The notes below the pieces were generated by a model that did no database searches, was not told the origin of the DNA, and was given only the letters and a program-made list of their open reading frames with translations. A program made the translations under genes and the position numbers. From Bacterioplanes sp965233665 (GTDB lineage Bacteria; Pseudomonadota; Gammaproteobacteria; Pseudomonadales; Oceanobacteraceae), in the NCBI GenBank assembly GCA_965233665.1, contig CBDDTG010000005.1, positions 66,295-130,294 of the forward strand: a stretch of DNA of 64,000 nucleotides. Direction: 5' to 3'. Positions within the stretch are counted from its first letter, which is position 1, and each line of letters begins with the position of its first letter. Shown here one piece after another: positions 17,031-24,383 of the stretch.

Positions 17031-17516
17031 ATGGCACTTGGTAATATCATTGGCTTGATCGTTGTGCTGGCGCTGGTCGGCTATGGCTGGCGCCGAGCCA
17101 AGCAGCAAAGTCAGCGCTGGGCGCGCAATAAGCGCGAAGGTGAGCGCTACTGGCAACAGCAGCGTCAGCGGGACGGTGTTGTGGAGGTCGGTGATGGCGT
17201 GCTGATGGAATATCAGCAGCGCGGTGCAGGCACTGAGTCTCCACAGGCAACTCAACGTATTCACGTTCATTACACCGGCCGGTTGGTGGACGGCACTGTG
17301 TTCGACTGCTCACGTCAGCGCGGCGAAGCGCTGCAGTTGTGCCCTAACCAGGTCATTGTCGGCTGGCAGCAGGCACTGCAAACCATGGTCGTGGGCGACC
17401 GTGTTGAACTCACCATCCCTGCTCAGTTGGCGTATGGTCGCCGCAAAGCCGGTGCAATATTGCCGTATTCCACACTGATTTTTGATCTTGAGCTGCTGGC
17501 AGTAGATGCCAGCTAA
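17031..17516 (+). CDS. Membrane-anchored FKBP-type peptidyl-prolyl isomerase
   Basis: 161-aa prolyl isomerase. An N-terminal membrane helix (about 4-20) is followed by a basic linker and a C-terminal FKBP domain (about 70-158) with IHVHYTGRLVDGTVFDCS, VGDRVELTIPAQLAYG and IFDLELL; the usual FKBP VIPGW is VIVGW. The orientation rule (Arg/Lys after the helix) puts the domain in the cytoplasm, though a periplasmic location cannot be excluded. The ATG at 17031 is preceded by AGGAG at 17018-17022, which lies inside the right terminal repeat of the inverted-repeat element. Confidence 0.88.
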   Translation: MALGNIIGLIVVLALVGYGWRRAKQQSQRWARNKREGERYWQQQRQRDGVVEVGDGVLMEYQQRGAGTESPQATQRIHVHYTGRLVDGTVFDCSRQRGEALQLCPNQVIVGWQQALQTMVVGDRVELTIPAQLAYGRRKAGAILPYSTLIFDLELLAVDAS

Positions 17517-17570
17517 TAGCCTGGCCAGCGACGTTCTAGTCAATTTTTTTCTCAGTCATTTTTCTTCTAA

Positions 17571-17595
17571 AAACCAGACAATGCTTGTCTGGTTT
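17571..17595 (+). terminator. Terminator-like hairpin after FKBP gene
   Basis: A perfect 10-bp stem (17571-17580 with 17586-17595) with a 5-nt loop, 55 bp past the stop. The T-run on the + side is only three T, so it may be a weak terminator. Confidence 0.55.
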
Positions 17596-17696
17596 GCTGC
17601 CTCTGCGCTACTCCTAAGCCTAATTGGTGGGTGATTTTGTTTCGCATCGAATGCGTCGCATAACCCGCCGCAGTCAACAGGCTTCGCTGCCTGATC

Positions 17697-17740
17697 CGGC
17701 CACAAGCCATCGATCAGGCGTTAGAAATCGGCCACAAGCC
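17697..17740. repeat. 12-bp direct repeat in the leucine dehydrogenase leader
   Basis: CGGCCACAAGCC occurs at 17697-17708 and 17729-17740, 32 bp apart (about three helical turns), just before the ribosome site GGAGGT at 17741. An inverted pair GCCTGATC (17689-17696) and GATCAGGC (17712-17719) overlaps the first copy. Candidate binding sites for a regulator of the branched-chain operon. Confidence 0.45.
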
Positions 17741-17752
17741 GGAGGTATAGCC

Positions 17753-18835
17753 ATGTTTGATCCCATCGTCCAACACCGCTGTGAGGCGGTGCATAGCTTC
17801 GTACACATTCCTGACAACAACCCCGATGCACCTTGGCGTGCCGTCATCGCCGTGCACTCCACCCGGCGAGGACCTGCCTTGGGCGGCTGCCGATTTGTAC
17901 CCTATCAAAGTGGTGACGAAGCGCTCCAGGATGCCCTGCGCTTGGCCCAGGGGATGAGTCGCAAGGCAGCGCTGGCTGGCTTGGATTTAGGCGGTGGTAA
18001 AGCCGTGATTATGATGCCTGAGGGCGTGTTCGACCGGCAGGCGCTGTTTCGTTGGTTTGGCCATTGTGTCGAACGCCTGTCAGGTGAATACATCACCGCC
18101 ATGGATGCCGGCACGCAAGTGGAGGATATGGATGAGATTTTCCACCAAACCCGTCATGTTGCCAGCCACAGCCAGATTGGCGACCCTTCACCGCATACAG
18201 CCAGAGGGGTATGGCAGGCGATTCGCTATTTGCTCCATGAGGTGCTTGGCCTAGCGCCGACCAAGAGTCGGGTAGCTGTGCAAGGGCTAGGACACGTGGG
18301 TATGTTGTTGACACAACACCTGTTAGATAACGGTGTGCAGGTAGTCGTCAGTGATGTTAATTCAGATCGGTGTCAGCAAGCTCAGAGCATCGGTGCCAGC
18401 GTGGTGGCGCCTGAGCAAATTCTGCAACAGAAGGTAGATTTATTGGCCCCTTGTGCCTTGGGTGGGGTCATTCATGCCGGCAATCTCGATGAGCTGAATT
18501 GCCAAGCCATTGTTGGGGCAGCCAATAATCAGCTAGAAGACGCCGATTGTGGGCGTGAACTGCATCAGCGGGGCGTTATTATCGCTCCGGATTATCTGGT
18601 CAATGCGGGTGGGCTGGTGTTTGCCTCAGGCCGCTATCAGGGTTGGTCAGATGAACGCATAGCGGCCCAAATTGACAGCATTACTGAACATTTGGGTGAC
18701 TTACTGCGCCAATCACAACAGCGCGACATCGCCGTCAATGTGTTGGCCGATCAGCTGGCAGACGAAGCCATTGCTGCCGGCCACTATCAACCTGCCACCA
18801 ACGACATGGGCAAGGAGGCACTATGGAGCCTGTAA
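17753..18835 (+). CDS. ldh: Leucine/valine dehydrogenase (Glu/Leu/Phe/Val dehydrogenase family)
   Basis: Oxidative deamination of branched-chain amino acids to 2-oxo acids with NAD. The 360-aa protein shows the family landmarks: GGCR, the catalytic-Lys region SRKAALAGLDLGGGKAVI, DAGTQVEDMD, PSPHTARGVW and a Rossmann motif VQGLGHVGMLL. Length fits leucine dehydrogenase (about 340-365). ATG 17753 follows GGAGGT; the 43 upstream in-frame codons are likely untranslated. It heads an operon with the E1alpha, E1beta and E2 genes, so its 2-oxo acid product probably feeds that complex. The same order is known in Pseudomonas aeruginosa. Confidence 0.9.
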   Translation: MFDPIVQHRCEAVHSFVHIPDNNPDAPWRAVIAVHSTRRGPALGGCRFVPYQSGDEALQDALRLAQGMSRKAALAGLDLGGGKAVIMMPEGVFDRQALFRWFGHCVERLSGEYITAMDAGTQVEDMDEIFHQTRHVASHSQIGDPSPHTARGVWQAIRYLLHEVLGLAPTKSRVAVQGLGHVGMLLTQHLLDNGVQVVVSDVNSDRCQQAQSIGASVVAPEQILQQKVDLLAPCALGGVIHAGNLDELNCQAIVGAANNQLEDADCGRELHQRGVIIAPDYLVNAGGLVFASGRYQGWSDERIAAQIDSITEHLGDLLRQSQQRDIAVNVLADQLADEAIAAGHYQPATNDMGKEALWSL

Positions 18836-19890
18836 TGCAAACGGTGCGCTACTTGGATGATCAAGGTCATACCTGCCAAGAGCTGCCATTGTGGGCACAC
18901 GAAATGGAGCCGCTGCTGGAGTGTTATCGCTGGATGCTGCTCACCCGCCAGTTCGATCAAAAGGCCATTGCCTTGCAGCGAACTGGCCAGCTAGGCACTT
19001 ATCCGTCCAGTCTTGGGCAAGAGGCCATTGCCGTGACGTTGGGATTGGCAATGGAAGCCGATGATGTGCTGGTGCCCTATTACCGGGACCATGGCACCCA
19101 GTTGATACGCGGCTGCGGTATGAAAGACATCTTGCTCTACTGGGGCGGTGATGAACGCGGCAGTGCCGCCGGCCCGCAGCAAGACTTCCCCGTTTGTGTA
19201 CCCATCGCCACGCAATGTGGCCACGCCGTTGGGGCGGCAAAAGCGCTGCAGCTGCAAGGGCGCTCCCAAGCAGTGGCCTGCACATTGGGTGATGGCGCGT
19301 CTTCCAAAGGGGATTTTCTAGAAGCGCTCAACTTGGCGGGCTTGTGGCAACTGCCAGTGGTGTTTGTGCTCAACAACAACCAATGGGCTATCTCCGTATC
19401 GCGCCAAAAGCAATGCGGAGCCAGCGCCTTGGCTTTAAAAGGAATGGGAGCTGGCGTGCGCTCGGTGCAGGTCGATGGCAATGACGTTATCGCCATGTTT
19501 GATGAGTTGACGCAGGCATTAGAAGCCGCCCGCGCAGGAGAGGGGCCGACGTTAATTGAGGCGATCAGTTACCGTTTGAGTGATCACACCACTGCCGATG
19601 ACGCCAGCCGCTATTGCTCGCAAGAGGAGCTGCAACAGGCCTGGAAAAAGGAGCCCGTAGCGCGCCTTAAGCGTTTTCTCACCAGCCAGGGAGCGTGGAC
19701 AGAAGCCTTAGAGCAAAAATGGCTCGAGCATTGCCAACACACCGTGAGCAGCGCAGTGCAGCATTATCTCGAGTATTTGCCGCAATTGCCGGAAGCCATG
19801 TTTGATCATCTTTATGACGACTGGCCGGCGGTGATGGAGGATCAGTTGCAGGCCTTTGCCGAACGACGTCAGCGGCGTCTGGGAGAGTAG
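18823..19890 (+). CDS. 2-oxoacid (branched-chain/pyruvate) dehydrogenase E1 alpha subunit
   Basis: Thiamine-diphosphate-dependent decarboxylase subunit of a 2-oxoacid dehydrogenase complex. The 355-aa protein has GTYPSSLGQEAI, PYYRDHG and the ThDP/Mg motif GDGASSKGDFLEALN with NNNQWAIS about 30 residues on. It is the short Gram-positive PdhA-like type, often labelled pyruvate dehydrogenase, but the leucine dehydrogenase upstream argues for branched-chain 2-oxo acids (inference). The ATG follows AAGGAGG and overlaps the preceding stop by 13 bp. Confidence 0.9.
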   Translation: MEPVMQTVRYLDDQGHTCQELPLWAHEMEPLLECYRWMLLTRQFDQKAIALQRTGQLGTYPSSLGQEAIAVTLGLAMEADDVLVPYYRDHGTQLIRGCGMKDILLYWGGDERGSAAGPQQDFPVCVPIATQCGHAVGAAKALQLQGRSQAVACTLGDGASSKGDFLEALNLAGLWQLPVVFVLNNNQWAISVSRQKQCGASALALKGMGAGVRSVQVDGNDVIAMFDELTQALEAARAGEGPTLIEAISYRLSDHTTADDASRYCSQEELQQAWKKEPVARLKRFLTSQGAWTEALEQKWLEHCQHTVSSAVQHYLEYLPQLPEAMFDHLYDDWPAVMEDQLQAFAERRQRRLGE

Positions 19891-19893
19891 CGC

Positions 19894-20877
19894 ATGAGTA
19901 TTCAAGATTTGACCATGGTTGAGGCCGTCAACCTGGCTCTGCATCGGGCCATGGCTGCGGATGAATCGGTGGTGTGCTTAGGGGAGGACATCGGCGTCAA
20001 TGGCGGGGTGTTCCGTGCCACGGTGGGGCTGCAAGAGCGTTTTGGCGAGCAGCGAGTGATGGACACGCCGTTGGCGGAAACCTTGATAGCGGGTGCTTCC
20101 ATCGGCATGGCTGCCAGCGGCCTGAAGCCAGTGATGGAAATTCAGTTTCTGGGCTTTATCTTTCCCGCTTTTGAACAGCTGATTACGCATGCTGCGCGAA
20201 TGCGCAATCGCACTCGGGGGCGCATGCAGTGTCCATTAGTGGTGCGCGCGCCTTTCGGCGGCGGCATTCATGCCCCTGAACATCATTCCGAAAGCACAGA
20301 AGCGCTGTTGGCGCATATACCCGGTATCAGGGTCGTCATTCCATCGTCGCCACGGCGTGCCTATGGGTTGCTGCTTAGCGCCATTGATAGCCCCGATCCC
20401 GTGGTGTTTCTTGAACCCAAACGCCTATATCGAGTGCAGAAGCAGCCGCTGGCCGACGATGGCGAGCGCCTGCCTTTGGACAGCTGTTTTACGCTGCGAG
20501 AAGGCGATGACGTCACCTTGATTACTTGGGGAGCGTGTGTGCGAGAAACCTTATTGGCCGCCGATCAGTTGCAGGAGCGGGGAATCGCTGCTGAAGTCAT
20601 AGATGTCGCGACGGTATCGCCACTGGACATGGCGACGTTGCGCCAGTCGGTGATCAAAACCGGGCGCTGCGTCATCGTGCATGAGGCCTGTCGCAGTGGT
20701 GGTATAGGCGCTGATATTGCGGCGCAGCTGGCGGAGCAGGCGTTTGATTATTTGCAGGCACCGATTCAGCGTGTCACCGGCTTTGATACGCCAATGCCTT
20801 ACTTCCGTCAGGAGCAATGGTATCTGGCGGATGCCGATGACATTTGCGCCGCGGTGAAGGCGGTAATGGATTACTAA
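19894..20877 (+). CDS. 2-oxoacid dehydrogenase E1 beta subunit
   Basis: Pairs with E1 alpha to form the active decarboxylase. The 327-aa protein carries the transketolase pyrimidine-binding domain (VVCLGEDIGVNGGVF, DTPLAE, GASIGMAASGLKPV, APFGGGIHAPEHHSES) and the C-terminal transketolase domain (VTLITWGACV, EVIDVATVSPLD). It starts 3 bp after the E1 alpha stop, with GGGAGAG as ribosome site. Confidence 0.93.
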   Translation: MSIQDLTMVEAVNLALHRAMAADESVVCLGEDIGVNGGVFRATVGLQERFGEQRVMDTPLAETLIAGASIGMAASGLKPVMEIQFLGFIFPAFEQLITHAARMRNRTRGRMQCPLVVRAPFGGGIHAPEHHSESTEALLAHIPGIRVVIPSSPRRAYGLLLSAIDSPDPVVFLEPKRLYRVQKQPLADDGERLPLDSCFTLREGDDVTLITWGACVRETLLAADQLQERGIAAEVIDVATVSPLDMATLRQSVIKTGRCVIVHEACRSGGIGADIAAQLAEQAFDYLQAPIQRVTGFDTPMPYFRQEQWYLADADDICAAVKAVMDY

Positions 20878-20890
20878 TCGGGAGCAGCCC

Positions 20891-22054
20891 ATGCGTTATT
20901 TTGCTTTGCCAGATTTAGGTGAAGGTTTGCAAGAAGCGGAAATCGTTGAATGGTACGTCAGCGAGGGAGATACCGTGGCCATTGACCAGCCGTTGGTCGC
21001 GGTTGAGACCGATAAAGCCATCGTCGACGTGCCCAGCCCGCAAGCCGGCATCATTGGCCAGTGCTTTGCCGCCGTTGGCGACAGCGTCAATGTCGGTGAG
21101 CCGCTGGTGGAGTTCAAAGGGGCAGGGTCTGATGACAAACATAGCGAGCAAACATCTGGCACCGACAAGGCGACGGTGGTGGGGGAGCTGCCGCAGGATG
21201 CGTTAGTCAAAGAGGATCGCTTTACCATTGGTGCTGCGCCAACCGCAGCGACCGGCGTTCGCGCTTCTCCCAGTGTGCGGGCGCTGGCTCGGCGCTTAGG
21301 CGTTGAGCTCAGTGGCGTGGCGGGGAGCGGCGCAGATGGGCGCATTACAGCGGAAGACGTTGAGCGTGCCGGGCGTGTGAATGCCAGTCATGGGCCGAGT
21401 CATTCTCTGTCGGGCGTGCGCAAGTCCATGGCCAAAAACATGGCGCGTGCTCACGCGTCTGTGGTGCCTGTAACCTTATTTGATGAAGCCGACGTAACCG
21501 AATGGCAGGCTCAAGAAGACATTACTGTGCGCTTATTGCAGGCGATAGCCGCGGCGTGCCAGGCCGAGCCTCAGCTTAACGCCTGGTTTGATGACCAGCA
21601 GCTGCGACTGTTGCAGCAAGTGGACGTTGGCATTGCCGTGGACACTGAACAGGGGTTGTTTGTGCCTGTGTTGCGCGACGTAATACAGCGCCCAGCCGAG
21701 GATCTACGGGCTGGGCTGGCTCGATTACGTGACGATGTGAAAAATCGCAGCATCCCGCCAGAAGAACTACGTGGAGCCACCATCACTCTGTCGAATTACG
21801 GTTCATTGGCCGGTAGCAGCCAAGCGGCCGGCAGCTTTGGCACCCCGATTGTGGTCCCCCCCACCGTGGCCATCGTAGGTGCGGGGCGTATCCAAGAAAA
21901 GCCGATGGTCAGTATGGGAGAGCTGTACGCTGGCAAGACGCTGCCACTGTCGCTGACCTTTGATCATCGTGTGGTGACAGGCGGCGAAGCGTCACGCTTT
22001 TTGGGCGCGTTAATCGCCGACTTGCAGCGCGAGCCGGCGGTGATTGATCGCTAA
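20891..22054 (+). CDS. Dihydrolipoamide acyltransferase E2 of the same complex
   Basis: Core subunit that transfers the acyl group to CoA. The 387-aa protein has one lipoyl domain (1-75) with the modified Lys in VETDKAIVDVPSP, a peripheral-subunit-binding domain (about 118-155; RASPSVRALARRLG), and a C-terminal catalytic domain (about 165-387). The catalytic motif normally written HxxxDG reads HRVVTGG, so Thr replaces the Asp. No E3 gene is nearby; an E3 from another locus must serve. It ends the four-gene operon 2 bp before the convergent next gene. Confidence 0.9.
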   Translation: MRYFALPDLGEGLQEAEIVEWYVSEGDTVAIDQPLVAVETDKAIVDVPSPQAGIIGQCFAAVGDSVNVGEPLVEFKGAGSDDKHSEQTSGTDKATVVGELPQDALVKEDRFTIGAAPTAATGVRASPSVRALARRLGVELSGVAGSGADGRITAEDVERAGRVNASHGPSHSLSGVRKSMAKNMARAHASVVPVTLFDEADVTEWQAQEDITVRLLQAIAAACQAEPQLNAWFDDQQLRLLQQVDVGIAVDTEQGLFVPVLRDVIQRPAEDLRAGLARLRDDVKNRSIPPEELRGATITLSNYGSLAGSSQAAGSFGTPIVVPPTVAIVGAGRIQEKPMVSMGELYAGKTLPLSLTFDHRVVTGGEASRFLGALIADLQREPAVIDR

Positions 22055-22055
22055 A

Positions 22056-22526
22056 TCAATCGTCGTTGTGCTCACGATCGTTGTATCGAAAACTGTCACT
22101 GCCATGTTCGCCGGCCCAGGCCAGCAGCATGGCGTGCACGCGCTCGTCACAGGTCATTTGCTGCAAATCATTAAGGCCATTTTCTGCACGGATCGGCTCT
22201 AAGCTGGACTCGCGCTGACAGGCGTCATAGAGCCGATCTAACATGCGTTCTACCTGCTCCACATCATCGGTCATTACCTGGCTGATTTGCAGGTCTTCTT
22301 CCAGCTCCCTAATTACCGACCAGCAAGTCTCACCCCGCTGATACAGGGTGTCTGGGCTGATGCCGTGCAGGTCTGTTAGGGCGTAATCCCAGTCGTGCCA
22401 ATCATCTTCGGGCTGAATCAAGGTGGTTTTAATGCGGCCATCGCTGAGGCTCCAGGCGATGGCGATAGGGTGGCCATTGTCCTCCCAGGAGCTGGCATCA
22501 ATGGCTATAAACTGTGGTGCAATCAT
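22056..22526 (-). CDS. Degenerate DEDD-type 3'-5' exonuclease-like protein
   Basis: 156-aa protein with the outline of a DnaQ/RNase-T-like fold: FIAIDASSWEDNGHPIAIAW, a following basic strand, then DWHDWDYALTDLHGISPDTL, which matches the usual HGI region. The first metal motif, normally DxE, reads DAS, so the second acidic ligand is missing and catalysis is doubtful. The C-terminus is acidic (NDREHNDD). ATG 22526 is chosen over 22589 because GGGGA sits just ahead and MIAPQFIAID begins the fold. Family assignment is by pattern only. Confidence 0.6.
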   Translation of the reverse strand: MIAPQFIAIDASSWEDNGHPIAIAWSLSDGRIKTTLIQPEDDWHDWDYALTDLHGISPDTLYQRGETCWSVIRELEEDLQISQVMTDDVEQVERMLDRLYDACQRESSLEPIRAENGLNDLQQMTCDERVHAMLLAWAGEHGSDSFRYNDREHNDD

Positions 22527-22606
22527 GGGTTGTTCCCCTGGCTGGTGATGGAGCGGCGCCAGTGTGCGAGGGAGTGAGGGCGTGGTCAAGTCTGTGCAGT
22601 GCTACT

Positions 22607-22876
22607 CTAGCAGCTTGTTGAAAAAGTCTTTGCATGCTCAGCGAGACCTGAAATGTGCAGCTGGTGTGTTTTGTCTCGACGGACAGGGTGGCTCCCTTTC
22701 CTAGAGTCAAAGCGCAGCAGATGTGCGTTTCAGGGCTCGCCCGACGGGGCATTCGGGCTGGCCCGGACTCTGTGTTCCCATTTCTCGATGGGTGGACACA
22801 CACCTTCAAAATGGCACCTTGATTCCGAACCAGACCGAAAGCCTGAGCCGAAAAGACTTTTTCAACAGGCTGCTAG
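22607..22876. mobile_element. 262-bp non-autonomous inverted-repeat (MITE-like) element with CTAG borders
   Basis: A 21-bp terminal repeat beginning CAGCTTGTTGAAAAAGTC (22611-22631) is matched in inverted orientation at 22852-22872 (CAGCCTGTTGAAAAAGTC read inward), 20 of 21 identical. Both ends abut CTAG (22607-22610 and 22873-22876), a 4-bp target duplication. No gene inside. It fills most of the 393-bp space between two minus-strand genes. A CTAG/YTAR duplication is what IS5-group transposases make, so an IS5-type parent is plausible (inference). Confidence 0.75.
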
Positions 22877-22919
22877 CTTGGATGCCCGGCCTGTCAGCGC
22901 CGCTGCAGTTAACACTGCA

Positions 22920-23174
22920 TTAGGATGGCCGAATATCTGCTTCTTGGCGCAGCAAGGCATCGAGCGTGTCGACCACCTCTGCCCAGTCGGAATCTTGTTC
23001 CAGTGCTTCTTGCAAAAAGCTGCGCTGCGCCGCACTGAAAAAGGGTAAATCCACCAATGCCGCGCCTGGTGCGATGGGTTTGTGCTGCTCTAAAAAGCGT
23101 TCAATGCTTTCATCGCTATTGTCCAGGCCCAGTTGCGAAAACAGGGCGGGCAGGTCGTGAGCTGAGGTATCCAT
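22920..23174 (-). CDS. DUF2789 family protein
   Basis: 84-aa soluble protein of unknown function. It matches the DUF2789 pattern: MDTSAHDLPALFSQLGLD, a short central IAPGAALVDLPFFSAAQRSF, and an acidic helix ending DWAEVVDTLDALLRQE. CGGGAG precedes the ATG. It starts 21 bp before the end of the desaturase gene upstream on the same strand, so they could share a transcript. Confidence 0.85.
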   Translation of the reverse strand: MDTSAHDLPALFSQLGLDNSDESIERFLEQHKPIAPGAALVDLPFFSAAQRSFLQEALEQDSDWAEVVDTLDALLRQEADIRPS

Positions 23175-23195
23175 GCAAGTCTCCCGGTGGCGTGT

Positions 23196-24296
23196 TTAGT
23201 GGAAGTCTAGAAGCGCTGCGTCAGTCTGCAATGACGGCCGCCCCAGCTGGCGAAGGTGGCGAAAATGTCCAGCAAGCGCGGCACCCAAGCTGGCATAGCG
23301 TCTGACTCGCAATTCGCCTTGCTGCTCGAGTGATAACAGCAGGCCATGGATGGCTGGATAGTGAACATGGGAAATCCGCGGAAACAAATGGTGTTCCAGT
23401 TGAAAATTCAGACCACCCAATGCCCAGGTTAGCCAACGGCTATCGGTCGCGAAGTCTACGGTGGTGCGCAACTGATGGTGGGCCCAGTCATCACTCAGCT
23501 GGCCATGGCTAACCGGGGGAAAGTCTGCTTGGTCCACCACATGAGCCAGCTGGAATACAATGGCGAAGACGCTGCCCAACACCGCATGCATCAGCAAAAA
23601 GCCGGCCACCGTGGCTGGCCAGCCCAGCCATTGCGCGGGAAGCCACAAATACAGCAGCAAGTACAAAGCTTTCGATAGCCAGAACTCGATATGATCCCAG
23701 CGCGTCAATGCATGGCTGAAAGGGCGTTGCGCAATTTTTTGGCGCCAATAGGCTTTGTAGTCCAGTACAAAAAACCAGAACAGGCTGGTCAGCGGGTACA
23801 GCAGCCAAACATACCAATGCTGCCAGCGATGGAAGCGGTAATGAGGTTGATGTGGGCTCATTCGTAGCAGCCCCATGGCATCGATGTCTTCATCCAGGCC
23901 ATCCACATTGGTGAAGCTGTGGTGATTGCGGTTGTGCTTCTGGGCCCAGTAAAACCGGTTGCTACCAATCAGATTAAAGCTGCTGGCAGCGAGGCGATTC
24001 AGCCAGCTGTGCGAGCTGAAGGAGGCGTGCGCACCGTCGTGCATGATGTTAAAGCCGACCAGCGCCGTGGCCAGGCCATGCAGTGGCCACCACAGCCAAT
24101 GCCAGTGCGGCAGCAACGCTAGCAATGCATAGCTGCTGACATACAGCACTAAAATCATGACAGCTTTGCGCCACAGTTTAACGTTGCCGGTTTTACTTTG
24201 CTGTTGCCGTTGGAGTAAATCGCTGACTTGATTAGATAAGTGCTGATAAAACTGGCGGTCAGTCGGTGCGAAGCGAACCTGGGTCATAGTGAGCAT
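23196..24296 (-). CDS. Front-end-type fatty acid desaturase (linoleoyl-CoA desaturase-like)
   Basis: 366-aa membrane di-iron desaturase with three His boxes: HDGAH (about 95-99), HNRNHH (about 130-135) and QLEHH with Gln as first ligand (near 300), the pattern of delta-5/delta-6 and related acyl desaturases. It lacks a fused cytochrome b5 domain. Hydrophobic spans lie about 45-62, 68-88 and 165-240. A second ATG three codons in is equally possible. The AraC gene just upstream on the same strand is its likely regulator, since only 83 bp and a hairpin separate them. Confidence 0.88.
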   Translation of the reverse strand: MLTMTQVRFAPTDRQFYQHLSNQVSDLLQRQQQSKTGNVKLWRKAVMILVLYVSSYALLALLPHWHWLWWPLHGLATALVGFNIMHDGAHASFSSHSWLNRLAASSFNLIGSNRFYWAQKHNRNHHSFTNVDGLDEDIDAMGLLRMSPHQPHYRFHRWQHWYVWLLYPLTSLFWFFVLDYKAYWRQKIAQRPFSHALTRWDHIEFWLSKALYLLLYLWLPAQWLGWPATVAGFLLMHAVLGSVFAIVFQLAHVVDQADFPPVSHGQLSDDWAHHQLRTTVDFATDSRWLTWALGGLNFQLEHHLFPRISHVHYPAIHGLLLSLEQQGELRVRRYASLGAALAGHFRHLRQLGRPSLQTDAALLDFH

Positions 24297-24351
24297 TTCT
24301 TATTGTTGTGGCGCTATCCTAGCGGTATTGGTACATGGGTACAAATGCAAG

Positions 24352-24383
24352 CTAGGGCACTTCTGAATAATTCGGTGCCCTAG
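24352..24383. repeat. Solo terminal-repeat remnant forming a hairpin, CTAG on both sides
   Basis: GGCACTTCTGAATAATTC at 24356-24373 (continuing GGTG) aligns without gaps to the right terminal repeat of the element at 16762-17028, 19 of 22 identical. It is bordered by CTAG at 24352-24355 and 24380-24383; the latter contains the TAG stop of the AraC gene. It also folds: CTAGGGCAC faces GTGCCCTAG. It may be an excision or deletion remnant, or simply an intrinsic hairpin that shares the motif. Confidence 0.5.
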
